DNA of 17,625 bases from Saprospiraceae bacterium (GTDB lineage Bacteria > Bacteroidota > Bacteroidia > Chitinophagales > Saprospiraceae): NCBI GenBank assembly GCA_017995875.1, contig JAGOIB010000011.1, forward strand, positions 1-17,625. The letters are read 5' to 3'. The translations under genes and the position numbers were made by a program. Shown piece after piece: positions 6,784-14,623 of this stretch. Numbering within the stretch: position 1 is the first letter of the stretch; the number at the start of each line of letters is the position of its first letter. The notes beneath the pieces are model-generated. The model was given only the letters and a program-made list of their open reading frames with translations, was not told where the DNA came from and did not search any database.

Positions 6784-7509
6784 TTACTTGTCACCAAATA
6801 ACACATAGGCCAATCCAATTTTTAATCCGGCAAATGCATTGTGTGAAGGATCGTAGATCCCTTCGTTATTTTCAATCTGCCAATCTTCAGCATTGATATC
6901 CTTCAGGCCATAACCAAAATTCAACTCGGCATCGAGAAACAATTTTTCTCCGAAAAGAAACCGGGCACCCACTTCCAGGTTAATTAAAATATCACTTTTG
7001 GCAAATCTGTCAGTAACATCGGAAGCGCCAAGATCAAATGTTTCGCCTGTGATGGGATTGGTGATGTTATCAACATAGGTATTACCATCCCTAAGCCATT
7101 CCTGATTGGCCTCCTTCAGGTTGGCCAGGAGAATGCCGGCCCCGCCAATGAAATTCACAGTGCTATTTGTTCCATTAAATTTGACCATGATCGGAATCAT
7201 ATTATACTTGAGGGTCAGCTTTCGCTCCCAATCAGATCCATTGTATGAATCTTCGTAGTCCTGGCCGAGATCAGTAAACCAATACCCGGAGTAAATACCA
7301 AAATGATCAGACAGGCTATAGCCGACATCAAGTCCAAAAGAGGAGCTGTAGGTCGGAAGGTAATCATATTCACGTCCGTTGCCCCACGTATCCTGGTTTA
7401 CAATGTTAGTGTTCAACGGCATGAAATTGACGCCGAGGGAAAATCCTTTCTGTGCCTGGCTCATTGGGACCAATAGCGTAATCAGTAAAAGTGTAAAGAG
7501 TGATTTCAT
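6784..7509 (-). CDS. Outer-membrane beta-barrel protein (PorT-like family)
   Basis: 241 residues. A signal peptide covers 1-19 (core LFTLLLITLLVPMS, cut before QKGF). The mature chain alternates hydrophobic and polar residues in strands such as SFGLDVGYSLSDHFGIYSGYW, and ends in NAFAGLKIGLAYVLF. These are typical of an 8-stranded OMP_b-brl or PorT-type barrel, with aromatic girdles and long Asp/Asn/Gly-rich loops. Such proteins are abundant in Bacteroidota outer membranes and mostly uncharacterised; nothing here points to a particular ligand or to type IX secretion. A good promoter lies just upstream (7544-7574), inside the end of the beta-lactamase gene, so it need not depend on that gene for expression. 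The start ATG immediately precedes the signal peptide and is secure. Confidence 0.82.
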   Translation of the reverse strand: MKSLFTLLLITLLVPMSQAQKGFSLGVNFMPLNTNIVNQDTWGNGREYDYLPTYSSSFGLDVGYSLSDHFGIYSGYWFTDLGQDYEDSYNGSDWERKLTLKYNMIPIMVKFNGTNSTVNFIGGAGILLANLKEANQEWLRDGNTYVDNITNPITGETFDLGASDVTDRFAKSDILINLEVGARFLFGEKLFLDAELNFGYGLKDINAEDWQIENNEGIYDPSHNAFAGLKIGLAYVLFGDK

Positions 7510-7543
7510 GGTTTGTAGTTGATTTTGTGATTGTCTCGCTGAC

Positions 7544-7574
7544 CAAATATAGAAAATTCTTATTGTTTTATCAA
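7544..7574 (-). promoter_or_regulatory. Bacteroidota-type promoter of the outer-membrane protein gene
   Basis: On the minus strand, TTG (7572-7574), a 20-nt spacer, then TATATTTG (7544-7551), an exact match to the -7 box TAnnTTTG with the expected -33 element. The start codon lies 35 bases beyond the -7 box, giving a short leader. The -33 element overlaps the last codons of the beta-lactamase gene. Confidence 0.65.
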
Positions 7575-8387
7575 TCCAAGATCTTGCAGTACCAGATTCA
7601 CAATCTCCGATCTTGCATGATCAAACCCAACCGTATTTTCGGGTACACTCATATAGGTACTATCCGCTTGAACGCAATTGGTAAAATAATAGACCTTCCC
7701 ATTGGTTTCCAGATAGCCGACATTCCAGCCGATATCTTCATTTGGCCTCATGCCCCAGCCTGATTTAGCCCGAAGGACATAGTCCGTAGAATCTTTTACG
7801 ATCATGATTTTTTTTACAATATCCATGGAGCGTTGACTAAATGGAAGGTTGTTGTCATGCAGTCGCTGCAGAAAATCAATTTGCTGCTGAGGCGTGATGC
7901 GCAGACCCCCATAAAGCCAGAATTTGTCCAGGCCACCGGTAGTGTCCATGTTGCCGTACCGGGCTTTGTCAATCCAGTATTTCATTTGTTGATCACCAAC
8001 CCGCCTCGCAAGTTCCTGGTAGTACCAGACAGTTGAATTCTTAAAAGCGGTTTTGAGGTCATGGTCTTTATCCCAGACAGGATTTCGCACGATGCTATCC
8101 CAGGGAATGACAAAGTTCTCATCGGGGATGATGCCTGTCTCTAGACCTATGAGTGAATTGCAGATTTTAAATGTGGACGCAGGACTGAAGGGTTCGGTAA
8201 ATTGAGCTTTATTGTAAAGCGTATATTTTTTAGCTTGTTCATCATACAGTGCGAAAGAACCCCTGACGTTATACTGATCGTAGTACTTTTTGAAATCGTC
8301 GCGGATTTCGGTTGATTCTTTTGGTCCGCAGGCGATAAATCCGACAGTTAGGAATAAAAGAAAGTAGGGTAGTGTAATTGGTTTCAT
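7560..8387 (-). CDS. Class D (OXA-type) beta-lactamase, probable lipoprotein
   Basis: 275 residues. The N-terminus is a lipoprotein-like signal (hydrophobic core, then FIAC with Cys20), so the enzyme is probably tethered in the periplasm. All class D active-site elements are present in order: S71-T-F-K74 (acylated serine and the lysine that is usually carboxylated), S118-T-V120, Y144-G-N146, a FW motif with W157 (the tryptophan that stabilises the carboxylated lysine), and K208-S-G210. The overall length matches OXA enzymes. It should hydrolyse penicillin-type beta-lactams; carbapenemase activity cannot be judged from sequence. No integron, insertion sequence or resistance cluster adjoins it, and base use looks like its neighbours, so it appears to be a resident chromosomal gene. 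A BlaR/MecR sensor-domain homologue is the main alternative, but no transmembrane or protease domain is fused. Confidence 0.9.
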   Translation of the reverse strand: MKPITLPYFLLFLTVGFIACGPKESTEIRDDFKKYYDQYNVRGSFALYDEQAKKYTLYNKAQFTEPFSPASTFKICNSLIGLETGIIPDENFVIPWDSIVRNPVWDKDHDLKTAFKNSTVWYYQELARRVGDQQMKYWIDKARYGNMDTTGGLDKFWLYGGLRITPQQQIDFLQRLHDNNLPFSQRSMDIVKKIMIVKDSTDYVLRAKSGWGMRPNEDIGWNVGYLETNGKVYYFTNCVQADSTYMSVPENTVGFDHARSEIVNLVLQDLGLIKQ

Positions 8388-8558
8388 CGTTAATTTACGT
8401 TATACGGTTGAACAAAGGAAGACTTCCCCTGATGAATTGGAGTATTACAATGTCCTATGAAATTACATTTACTTTTCCATTGACAAAAATGCAGTCAAAG
8501 AAGAGCTGTGTATTCAACTATAGTCAACCTGATAGAAACAGTGTCATCATGTCATTTT
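8388..8558. other. Intergenic region between divergent genes, no feature seen
   Basis: This is the upstream region of the beta-lactamase gene. I find no convincing promoter box for that gene and no heptamer phasing. The short + strand frame crossing it (8378-8599) has no protein signature and runs into repeat copy B, so it is not annotated. Confidence 0.4.
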
Positions 8559-8738
8559 ACCTGGCGGTCAAAGACCGCCTTTCAATGATGGTACAATAGA
8601 TATAGATTTGATATATTGATTTGAAGTCTTGAGACTTCAAATAGCGACAGGGAACGTGACCTGAGTCTTGCGTCTGCGTGTCTGACGTCTCCAGTCTAAA
8701 AGAAATCGTAAATCGTAAATCCACAATCGTCAATAGGA
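8559..8738 (+). repeat. Dispersed double-hairpin element, copy B
   Basis: Hairpin 1 is GGCGGTCAAAGACCGCC (8563-8579); the arms match copies A and C but the loop is AAA. After exactly 39 nt comes hairpin 2 (8619-8642). Here arm position 10 is C and its partner at position 15 is G, where copies A and C have a T-A pair, so pairing is preserved. AGCGA, CCTGAGTCT and five GTCT tetramers at spacings 7, 8, 7 and 7 follow, then AATCGTA-type heptamers. The element lies between the divergent beta-lactamase and 8791 genes. Confidence 0.88.
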
Positions 8739-8748
8739 TGGTTTATCG

Positions 8749-8756
8749 TAATTTTG
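8749..8756 (+). promoter_or_regulatory. Possible -7 promoter box of the Tyr/His-rich protein gene
   Basis: TAATTTTG is an exact TAnnTTTG match, and it ends 35 bases before the ATG at 8791, the same distance as in the outer-membrane gene promoter. No TTG stands at the expected -33 position; that stretch lies in the heptamer tail of repeat copy B, which would therefore supply part of the promoter. Confidence 0.45.
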
Positions 8757-8790
8757 GGCGGCGATTTGCGTTAATAGAACAAATAGTATC

Positions 8791-9975
8791 ATGAAATACA
8801 ACCATTTGTCAATATTGGTGCTTGTACTGTGCCTTATCCGTATACCGGTTTTTTCACAGACTGAAACCGAAGAAGAAGCATCAGGGTTGCCAGGTGACAA
8901 CCTCAGTTTGTATGCCGTGTTAGATCTTTTTCAAAAATCAAAGACGATCGAAGATTTTGAAAAGGAACTGAATCTTGAAAAGACAGGCATCAATAATCTC
9001 GATTTGGATCTGGATGGTAAGGTTGATTTTATCAAGGTAGAAACGAAACAAAACGATGATGATTTCACTTTTATACTGCAGGTAGCTGTCAGTGAAAAGG
9101 AAACGCAGGACGTTGCTGTCATTTTAGTTTCTAAAGATGATAAAGGTGAAGTAACTATGCAAATCGTCGGCGACGAAGACTTGTATGGTAAGGATTATAT
9201 TATTGAACCTAAAGGTAAATCTGTTACGGCTAATCCCGGGTACACGGGGGATGATCCTGTCCCCGCGGGTACTACAACTACGACGCAGACAGTAGTGGTT
9301 CAATCAGCACCCATTGTTCAGTATGTTTATTCTCCGGTCTATGTACCGTATTATCCTCCATACTATTATGGGTATTACCCACCTTATTATTCTCCTTTCG
9401 CGGTCATGGCTGTGGGCGTTTACTGGGGACATCATTCGTATTACTATCACGGGTATCACGGTTATGGGCATACAACAGTAATCGTCAATCATAATAATTA
9501 TAACAACTACCATGGCAACAGGCATTACTCAAATACTGTTGCTCATAATAATGCCAGTGGCAATTATAGGAACAATAGTGCGACCACCCGCCCTTCCACA
9601 GGGGCTGCAGCAACTCCGAGACCTTCTACAGGGGGTTCAGCGACCACCCGGCCATCCACAGGGGCGAACACGCGTCCTTCAACTGGAGCCGCTACTCGGC
9701 CATCCACAGGGAGTTCTACAGCATCAAAACCTACGACATCGCCAACAACACGACCTTCCACCTCCCCTGCAACACGACCTTCCACATCGCCCGCAACGCG
9801 ACCTTCCACAACACCGTCATCACGCCCTTCTACATCACCAGCATCACGACCATCAACATCTTCTATGGGAGCTTCCCGCACCATGCACAGCAACAGTAGT
9901 TATAGTGGTGCATCGAGAAGCGGAGGTGGATATAGCGGTGGCGCTTCAAGAGGTGGTGGCGGTAGAAGAAGATAA
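8791..9975 (+). CDS. Secreted Tyr/His-rich protein with RPST repeats
   Basis: 394 residues, function not known. Residues 1-22 are a signal peptide ending VFSQ. Residues about 35-140 form a small folded domain with a DLDLDGKVDF segment resembling a calcium-binding loop or EF-hand-like turn. Residues about 175-245 are extremely rich in Tyr, Pro, Gly and His (YYPPYYYGYY, then HGYHGYGH). Residues 266-357 are a tandem repeat of [TSP]RPST[GST], ten copies plus one degenerate SKPTTS unit. The tail is Gly/Ser-rich and ends GGGGRRR. This suggests a small N-terminal domain carrying a long disordered, probably extracellular or envelope-associated, low-complexity region. Metal binding by the His-rich part is possible but unproven. 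The gene points towards the 10074 gene and shares its terminator. Confidence 0.78.
   Translation: MKYNHLSILVLVLCLIRIPVFSQTETEEEASGLPGDNLSLYAVLDLFQKSKTIEDFEKELNLEKTGINNLDLDLDGKVDFIKVETKQNDDDFTFILQVAVSEKETQDVAVILVSKDDKGEVTMQIVGDEDLYGKDYIIEPKGKSVTANPGYTGDDPVPAGTTTTTQTVVVQSAPIVQYVYSPVYVPYYPPYYYGYYPPYYSPFAVMAVGVYWGHHSYYYHGYHGYGHTTVIVNHNNYNNYHGNRHYSNTVAHNNASGNYRNNSATTRPSTGAAATPRPSTGGSATTRPSTGANTRPSTGAATRPSTGSSTASKPTTSPTTRPSTSPATRPSTSPATRPSTTPSSRPSTSPASRPSTSSMGASRTMHSNSSYSGASRSGGGYSGGASRGGGGRRR
9586..9861 (+). repeat. In-frame tandem repeat encoding RPST units
   Basis: Ten RPST units plus one SKPTTS unit are encoded in 276 bases. Spacing varies from 5 to 10 residues, and codons vary between copies (for example CGACCTTCC, CGGCCATCC and CGCCCTTCC), so the repeat is old or under amino-acid-level selection rather than a fresh duplication. 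Confidence 0.8.
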
Positions 9976-10012
9976 GCACGCAATAAAAGCATGCTTCTGC
10001 AGTGCTGGAGAG

Positions 10013-10046
10013 AAAAAAAGGCTGTCTGAATACGCTTCAGGCAGCC
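10013..10046 (-). terminator. Rho-independent terminator in convergent gene pair
   Basis: On the minus strand, an 11-bp stem (10036-10046 pairing with 10020-10030, one G-T wobble) with a TACGC loop (+ strand) is followed by seven T residues (10013-10019). It terminates the NTF2-like lipoprotein gene. On the + strand the stem follows the Tyr/His-rich gene by 44 bases but is trailed only by TCTTT, so it is weaker in that direction. Confidence 0.85.
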
Positions 10047-10073
10047 TCTTTACTAAACTATAATTCGGGTCTT

Positions 10074-10556
10074 TTATTCTAACGGTCTGTCAGACGCACT
10101 CATGTCCCTTAGGCAGACATATTTGCCGTCCCTTTTTTCAAATAGACTCATATAATTACCGGTATTGATTGCTGTACCGGTAGAATCCGACACTGTAAAA
10201 TAACCAATTTCAACGACCTGTGCACCATCACTGGAGACAAAAACATCGTTTGTCTTAAATGAAATTTTATTGGTATTGGAAACCAGATCAGATGTTAAGA
10301 ATTCAACAATCGCTTTCTTGCCGACTAATGGGGCAGTGTTTTGAAAAAAGGTGGTTGCATCTTCTGCATAGTAACCGATATCTTTTACTACCCCGCCATT
10401 ATATAATGCAGCAAACTCATCTTCTCTGGCCTGAATTTCTTTTTTGATTTGTTCTTTGTCAATCACCACGGCAACGGGTGTTTCAGGCTTAGGAGTACAA
10501 GCTATCAGGAATGCCATTACAGACAACAATCCAGGTAGCATAGTCTTCTTTTTCAT
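10074..10556 (-). CDS. NTF2-like (SnoaL/DUF4440) lipoprotein
   Basis: 160 residues. Lipoprotein signal: basic start MKKK, hydrophobic stretch, then LIAC with Cys20, so the mature protein is probably anchored to a membrane. Residues about 38-155 follow the NTF2-like pattern: a helix (QIKKEIQAREDEFAALYNGG), then YYAEDATTFF, GKKAIVEFL, and a beta sheet ending in GNYMSLFEKRDGKYVCLRDMS. This matches the DUF4440/SnoaL-like family, a cone-shaped fold used as an enzyme or ligand-binding scaffold. Residues in the pocket do not point to a particular reaction. Many such secreted Bacteroidota proteins are uncharacterised. The gene ends 17 bases beyond a strong terminator and is likely monocistronic; a promoter was not identified. 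Confidence 0.8.
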   Translation of the reverse strand: MKKKTMLPGLLSVMAFLIACTPKPETPVAVVIDKEQIKKEIQAREDEFAALYNGGVVKDIGYYAEDATTFFQNTAPLVGKKAIVEFLTSDLVSNTNKISFKTNDVFVSSDGAQVVEIGYFTVSDSTGTAINTGNYMSLFEKRDGKYVCLRDMSASDRPLE

Positions 10557-10688
10557 AAGTACGTTTTTTCTATTGGCGTAGAGAATAGTAACTCTAAGAT
10601 ATAAAATTATAAGGAGGGAAAAAATTATTCATGATGGATATGGGCTCTATTAGAGTTTCAAAATTCCCACATCCAAAATCGTACATCG

Positions 10689-11441
10689 TCAATTGTTTAC
10701 CATCAGCCGCAGGAATTCTTCTTTTTTCCTACGCGACACATCTACGGTGTCTCCATTTTGCATCACCACCTGGCCACCATCCCCCCGTATGTACTTTTGT
10801 ATATGGGCCATATTGATAAGGTGGGAATTATGCACACGGTAAAAATGATAAGGTAATAAGAGATCCTCAAAGTCTTTCAATAATTTGGTGACGAACATAT
10901 TTTTTCCATTGGTTAAAAAGATCCGGGAATAATTTGAACTTGACTCAATTCGGACAATGCCCTTAATCTCGATAAATTCAAGGCCTTCACTGGAAGGGAT
11001 AGCAATTTTGTCCTCCTGATTTTTACTGGTTGAACCAGATTGGCGTAGAATATCCAACCTTTCTTTGGTTCCACTTTGTTTAAGCCTGACGAGTCTGGCC
11101 ACCGCATTTTGTAATTCCCCGATAGACACAGGCTTTACCAGGTAATCAAATGCACTGATCCGGATAGCATCCACAGCATAATGGGCATAGGCTGTAGTAA
11201 AAATAACCTCACCGGCATAGTCTTTCAATTCATCCAGCATACGCATACCACTCATCCTTGGCATTTCTATATCAAGGAAGATCACATCAGGTTTATGGTG
11301 CCGGATCAATTCAATGGCCTCTTCCGGCTTTTCGCTTGAACCAATAACGCATATATCCGGGCAGTATTCCGCAATTTTGAGCTGCAGATTTTGCAGGCTG
11401 CTTTTTTCGTCATCCACAATAATTGCGTTTAGCAGTTCCAT
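10689..11441 (-). CDS. LytTR-family response regulator
   Basis: Counted from the ATG at 11441 (250 residues). The receiver domain covers about 1-120: acidic pair D10-D11, phosphorylated aspartate D57 (in FLDIEMP), T82 and K103. The LytTR DNA-binding domain spans about 145-250, with FIEIKGIVRIESSSNYS, the YHFYRVHNSHLINMAHI region and the final SRRKKEEF helix. The gene begins 2 nt after the stop codon of the sensor kinase, so the pair is certainly one operon, with translational coupling likely. The frame also opens with a TTG six bases earlier, overlapping the kinase stop, but the ATG is the better choice. It should bind direct repeats in the promoters of its targets, which cannot be named here. 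The stop codon lies next to heptamer-like sequence. Confidence 0.93.
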   Translation of the reverse strand: MELLNAIIVDDEKSSLQNLQLKIAEYCPDICVIGSSEKPEEAIELIRHHKPDVIFLDIEMPRMSGMRMLDELKDYAGEVIFTTAYAHYAVDAIRISAFDYLVKPVSIGELQNAVARLVRLKQSGTKERLDILRQSGSTSKNQEDKIAIPSSEGLEFIEIKGIVRIESSSNYSRIFLTNGKNMFVTKLLKDFEDLLLPYHFYRVHNSHLINMAHIQKYIRGDGGQVVMQNGDTVDVSRRKKEEFLRLMVNN

Positions 11442-11443
11442 AA

Positions 11444-14400
11444 TCAATGATATTTTATAGTTACCTCGACTTGTGTTCCTGATGGCTCTTGATGCTCATC
11501 AAACAGGTCCTTAATGAGAACTAGCCCGTTGGCCTGATGCTTCTGATTGAAATGCAAAATACGATCTTGCGTGATCATAAGGCCCACACTTTGGTGCCCG
11601 GGTTTATTTCTTAAATTGTATTCAGCAGCTTGTTTGCGTCCTACACCGTTATCCCTTATGATATATTTAATGGTATCCCCATCCAACGCGACACTGACGA
11701 ATAATTGTAGGTTGGCCTTCTCGCTGTGGGCAATACCATGAATGATAGCATTTTCTACATAAGGTTGGATCAACAGGGAAGGAATTTTGTAATCCCCATT
11801 TAGTAAGGGTGGGTCAACGTAGCTTTGATAACTGAATTTACCAGCAAAGCGCAACTGTTCTAGTTCAATATACAGTTGTAGCGACTCCATATCTTTTGAG
11901 AGAGGGACGACTTCGCTACGGCTACTATCCAGTATCATTCGTATGAGTCGGGCAAATTTATTCAGGTAATCACTCGCCAGTCTCTTTTCATTCTGCATGA
12001 TAAAATTCTCAATACTATTCAGGCTGTTGAATATAAAGTGAGGATTCATTTGCGCCCGTAAAGACTGCATTTCCGTCTCCACTATTTTTTGCTGGAATAA
12101 TGCTTTTTGCCGGATGGTGGTAATCCTTCTCCTGATAAAAAGTAGTGTACCTCCTGCCAGCAAGAATAGCAAGGCTGCCTTAAATACAACCGTTTGAAAC
12201 CAGGTAGGTTCAACTTCAATCGTTAGGGTATCTTCCTGGGGATAGATATTTCCAGCTTTATCACCACCCCGCACGTATAAAGTATATTGGCCCGAAGCCA
12301 AGCCATTGAAATTGATATGTCCGTTATCATTTACTTGAAACTCCTTCATCAAAGGATCGAGCTTATAGTAATAATGGCTTGATACCGGATTGAGATAATT
12401 GAGCATAGCGAAATCAACAGAAAAATAATTACTCCCCGGGGAAATAATTAACTTTTTTGGTATACCGGTAATCAGCGGAAATGAAACGGTGCGTTTGTTG
12501 ACGATAGCTTCCGTGACTACTATTGGGTAACCCTTTTGCTGCTGGGTTAATTGATCAGGATGAAAAATAGCGATGGCTCCTTCGAGTCCGGAAATAATAT
12601 CTCCATTTTTCCTTTTCGCTATGATCCCATCAAACGCACTACCCGGTAATCCGTCTTCACTCGTGAAGCCTATCCATTTTTTCCGGGTCTTGAGGTAACA
12701 CCATATCCCGGAGCTACCACTAGCCCAGGCATTGCCATCATTGTCAAAACAAATTCTTGACAACCCACCAATTTGCTCATTGTCATTTTTCTGCTCCAAA
12801 ACAGTATTTGTGGCAGGATCATAAATAAAAAGACCGGCGGTTCCCGTTATCCATAAATAACCTTTCTCATCTTCGTCCAGGCCAAATAAATTACTGGCAA
12901 GCAATTGGAATTTGTCTTCATTTTCAGCTTTTACAGTCTTAAACAGGCCTGTTTCCGGTTCAAATCGGAGCAGGCTCCTTCCAGTTTTATCCGCCGTGAC
13001 AAATATCTCATTCTTACGTGTTTTCATCAGATAGTTGATCCGAAGCGGCAAACACGTATTGCATGTATCGTTGTTCGTAAAAGTTTTGGTAAATCGTTTT
13101 TCCCTGATATTAAAAACAAAAAGCCCTTTGTCAAAGGAGCGGATCAAGAGTTCTTCTTCGGAAAGCGACACTATCGTGCGCAAATTGGAATAGGTCAGTG
13201 TCTGCGGTGGAAAATACAATGTGGACTTACCCTTAAGCAAATCAATACAAACCAGCCCACTATCTGTCGAAATGTATAAATCATCTTTATCCTTATAGAA
13301 ATAATAAGCGAATCCATTGGCGGTGGAATGGGTGGATGAAAGTGGATATAAGCTGAAATAATGTTTTTTTAATTGGAAGGTGGTATCATATTCAAGGGTG
13401 GATACAAATCTTTTTGAGATCCAAATACTATTCTCAAATTCAAAAAAACTATAGACATTCCCACTTTTTGTATGCTGGTAGTTGACAGTTCCACTTTCCG
13501 TAATAGGGACAATGTTGTATAGGTTTTGTTCTTTCGTTATTTTATTAATGCCCATATTGGAAGCTATCCATAGGTTGCCTCTTTTGTCTATATATAATGA
13601 GTTGAATTGACTCCCCTGGATGGCAGATGGATCACCCGGAATAAAACTATATTTTCGGGAGGAATAATCAGCAGGCCTTACAAGGTATAGTCCATAGTTC
13701 GCATCTGCACAGACAATCCAATTCTCCTGCATATAGGTCCATTCCGCAACATCCGTAAATACATGATCAGGTAGCGAGGTAATAGGTTGAAGCATATTTC
13801 GTTCGGGCAAAAGGCGAAAAACGCCATTTTTCCAGGTAGTGATAAAATAATTGCCTCTTGTATCCTGAAGGATTCGCAGTACCTGGTACTTTAGTAACTC
13901 AGGGAAATAAAATATTTTATCCGCTTGTTTGGTGAAGTTGTTAAGTAGGTATATTCTGTTTGCTTTAAAGGCCCATTCATTCCCATTATTATCTCTGTAG
14001 ATATTTTCATAACCTTTTGGGCTCAGGTTGTAGAATGAAAAATCCGGCAAGTCAAGATGGACTTCCTGTAAGGTCAGGTCCTCCAGCACCTGGTAAATAA
14101 CAGCTTCCTGGTTGCAAAGCCATACTGTACCTTTATCATCTTCGTAGATTCCGGTACTCCCATTAATTTTTAAGGTATAAGGTGTTTTGAGTTTGGTGCT
14201 GTAGTTGATAAACCTGTTTTCAGCAGGTAAAAAGCAGCTTACGCCATCATCTGTGCTCATCCACAATCTCCCTTTGGTGTCACAATACAAACGCTGAACG
14301 TTATTGTTCACCAATGAATTAGTGTCAGTATTGCTATGATAATAATATTTAAAACGATAGCCATCATACCTGTTGAGCCCATTGATAGTACCAATCCAGA

Positions 14401-14563
14401 TAAAACCCTGCTGATCTTCTGTGATGCAGTTGACCACATTACTGCTGAGTCCTTCTTTTACCGTGATATGATCAAAATGCAATTCGGGAAAGTCCTGGCC
14501 ATGACATAGCGGGAACATGTTCAGGATGAAATATAGTGGCCATATGATATCCCGATAGGTCAA
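11444..14563 (-). CDS. LytS-type sensor kinase with Reg_prop beta-propeller and Y_Y_Y domain
   Basis: 1039 residues. After a signal sequence (about 1-21, ending CHGQDF) comes a periplasmic sensor of two seven-bladed Reg_prop propellers, with blade signatures such as GFIWIGTINGLNRYDG and GRLWMSTDDGVSCF, to about residue 690. A Y_Y_Y domain ends around 785 (SGQYTLYVRGGDKAGN). A membrane helix follows (791-811), a short coiled linker, then a His_kinase domain with NPHFIFN (phospho-acceptor H842), the N-box PYVENAIIHG (N938) and a G1 box DNGVG (971-975). It should sense an extracytoplasmic ligand, often a glycan or its product in relatives, and phosphorylate the LytTR regulator encoded 2 nt downstream. 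Unlike hybrid Bacteroidota systems, the regulator is a separate protein. There is no ATG at the N-terminus: an in-frame stop lies 8 codons upstream, so TTG at 14563 is the best start; the first ATG, at residue 16, would remove most of the signal. Confidence 0.93.
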   Translation of the reverse strand: MTYRDIIWPLYFILNMFPLCHGQDFPELHFDHITVKEGLSSNVVNCITEDQQGFIWIGTINGLNRYDGYRFKYYYHSNTDTNSLVNNNVQRLYCDTKGRLWMSTDDGVSCFLPAENRFINYSTKLKTPYTLKINGSTGIYEDDKGTVWLCNQEAVIYQVLEDLTLQEVHLDLPDFSFYNLSPKGYENIYRDNNGNEWAFKANRIYLLNNFTKQADKIFYFPELLKYQVLRILQDTRGNYFITTWKNGVFRLLPERNMLQPITSLPDHVFTDVAEWTYMQENWIVCADANYGLYLVRPADYSSRKYSFIPGDPSAIQGSQFNSLYIDKRGNLWIASNMGINKITKEQNLYNIVPITESGTVNYQHTKSGNVYSFFEFENSIWISKRFVSTLEYDTTFQLKKHYFSLYPLSSTHSTANGFAYYFYKDKDDLYISTDSGLVCIDLLKGKSTLYFPPQTLTYSNLRTIVSLSEEELLIRSFDKGLFVFNIREKRFTKTFTNNDTCNTCLPLRINYLMKTRKNEIFVTADKTGRSLLRFEPETGLFKTVKAENEDKFQLLASNLFGLDEDEKGYLWITGTAGLFIYDPATNTVLEQKNDNEQIGGLSRICFDNDGNAWASGSSGIWCYLKTRKKWIGFTSEDGLPGSAFDGIIAKRKNGDIISGLEGAIAIFHPDQLTQQQKGYPIVVTEAIVNKRTVSFPLITGIPKKLIISPGSNYFSVDFAMLNYLNPVSSHYYYKLDPLMKEFQVNDNGHINFNGLASGQYTLYVRGGDKAGNIYPQEDTLTIEVEPTWFQTVVFKAALLFLLAGGTLLFIRRRITTIRQKALFQQKIVETEMQSLRAQMNPHFIFNSLNSIENFIMQNEKRLASDYLNKFARLIRMILDSSRSEVVPLSKDMESLQLYIELEQLRFAGKFSYQSYVDPPLLNGDYKIPSLLIQPYVENAIIHGIAHSEKANLQLFVSVALDGDTIKYIIRDNGVGRKQAAEYNLRNKPGHQSVGLMITQDRILHFNQKHQANGLVLIKDLFDEHQEPSGTQVEVTIKYH

Positions 14564-14623
14564 TAGCGAATGGTTTGTTTCGATCTAATTTACGAAATGG
14601 ATGTCGAGGTACTGGTGCACTTG

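Noticed and set aside
8378..8599. Small + strand frame of 73 residues between the beta-lactamase and the 8791 gene
   Set aside because: It overlaps the start of the beta-lactamase gene and hairpin 1 of repeat copy B, with no domain, signal peptide or promoter.
9564..9893. Minus-strand open frame of 109 residues with Val-Glu-Gly-Arg repeats
   Set aside because: It is the reverse complement of the RPST repeat in the + strand gene; its repeats are a by-product, and the + strand gene has a signal peptide and a full-length frame.
9512..10063. Plus-strand 183-residue frame over the end of the Tyr/His-rich gene
   Set aside because: A shifted-frame shadow of the repetitive coding region, rich in Pro/Gln/His from the same repeats, and it runs through the terminator hairpin.
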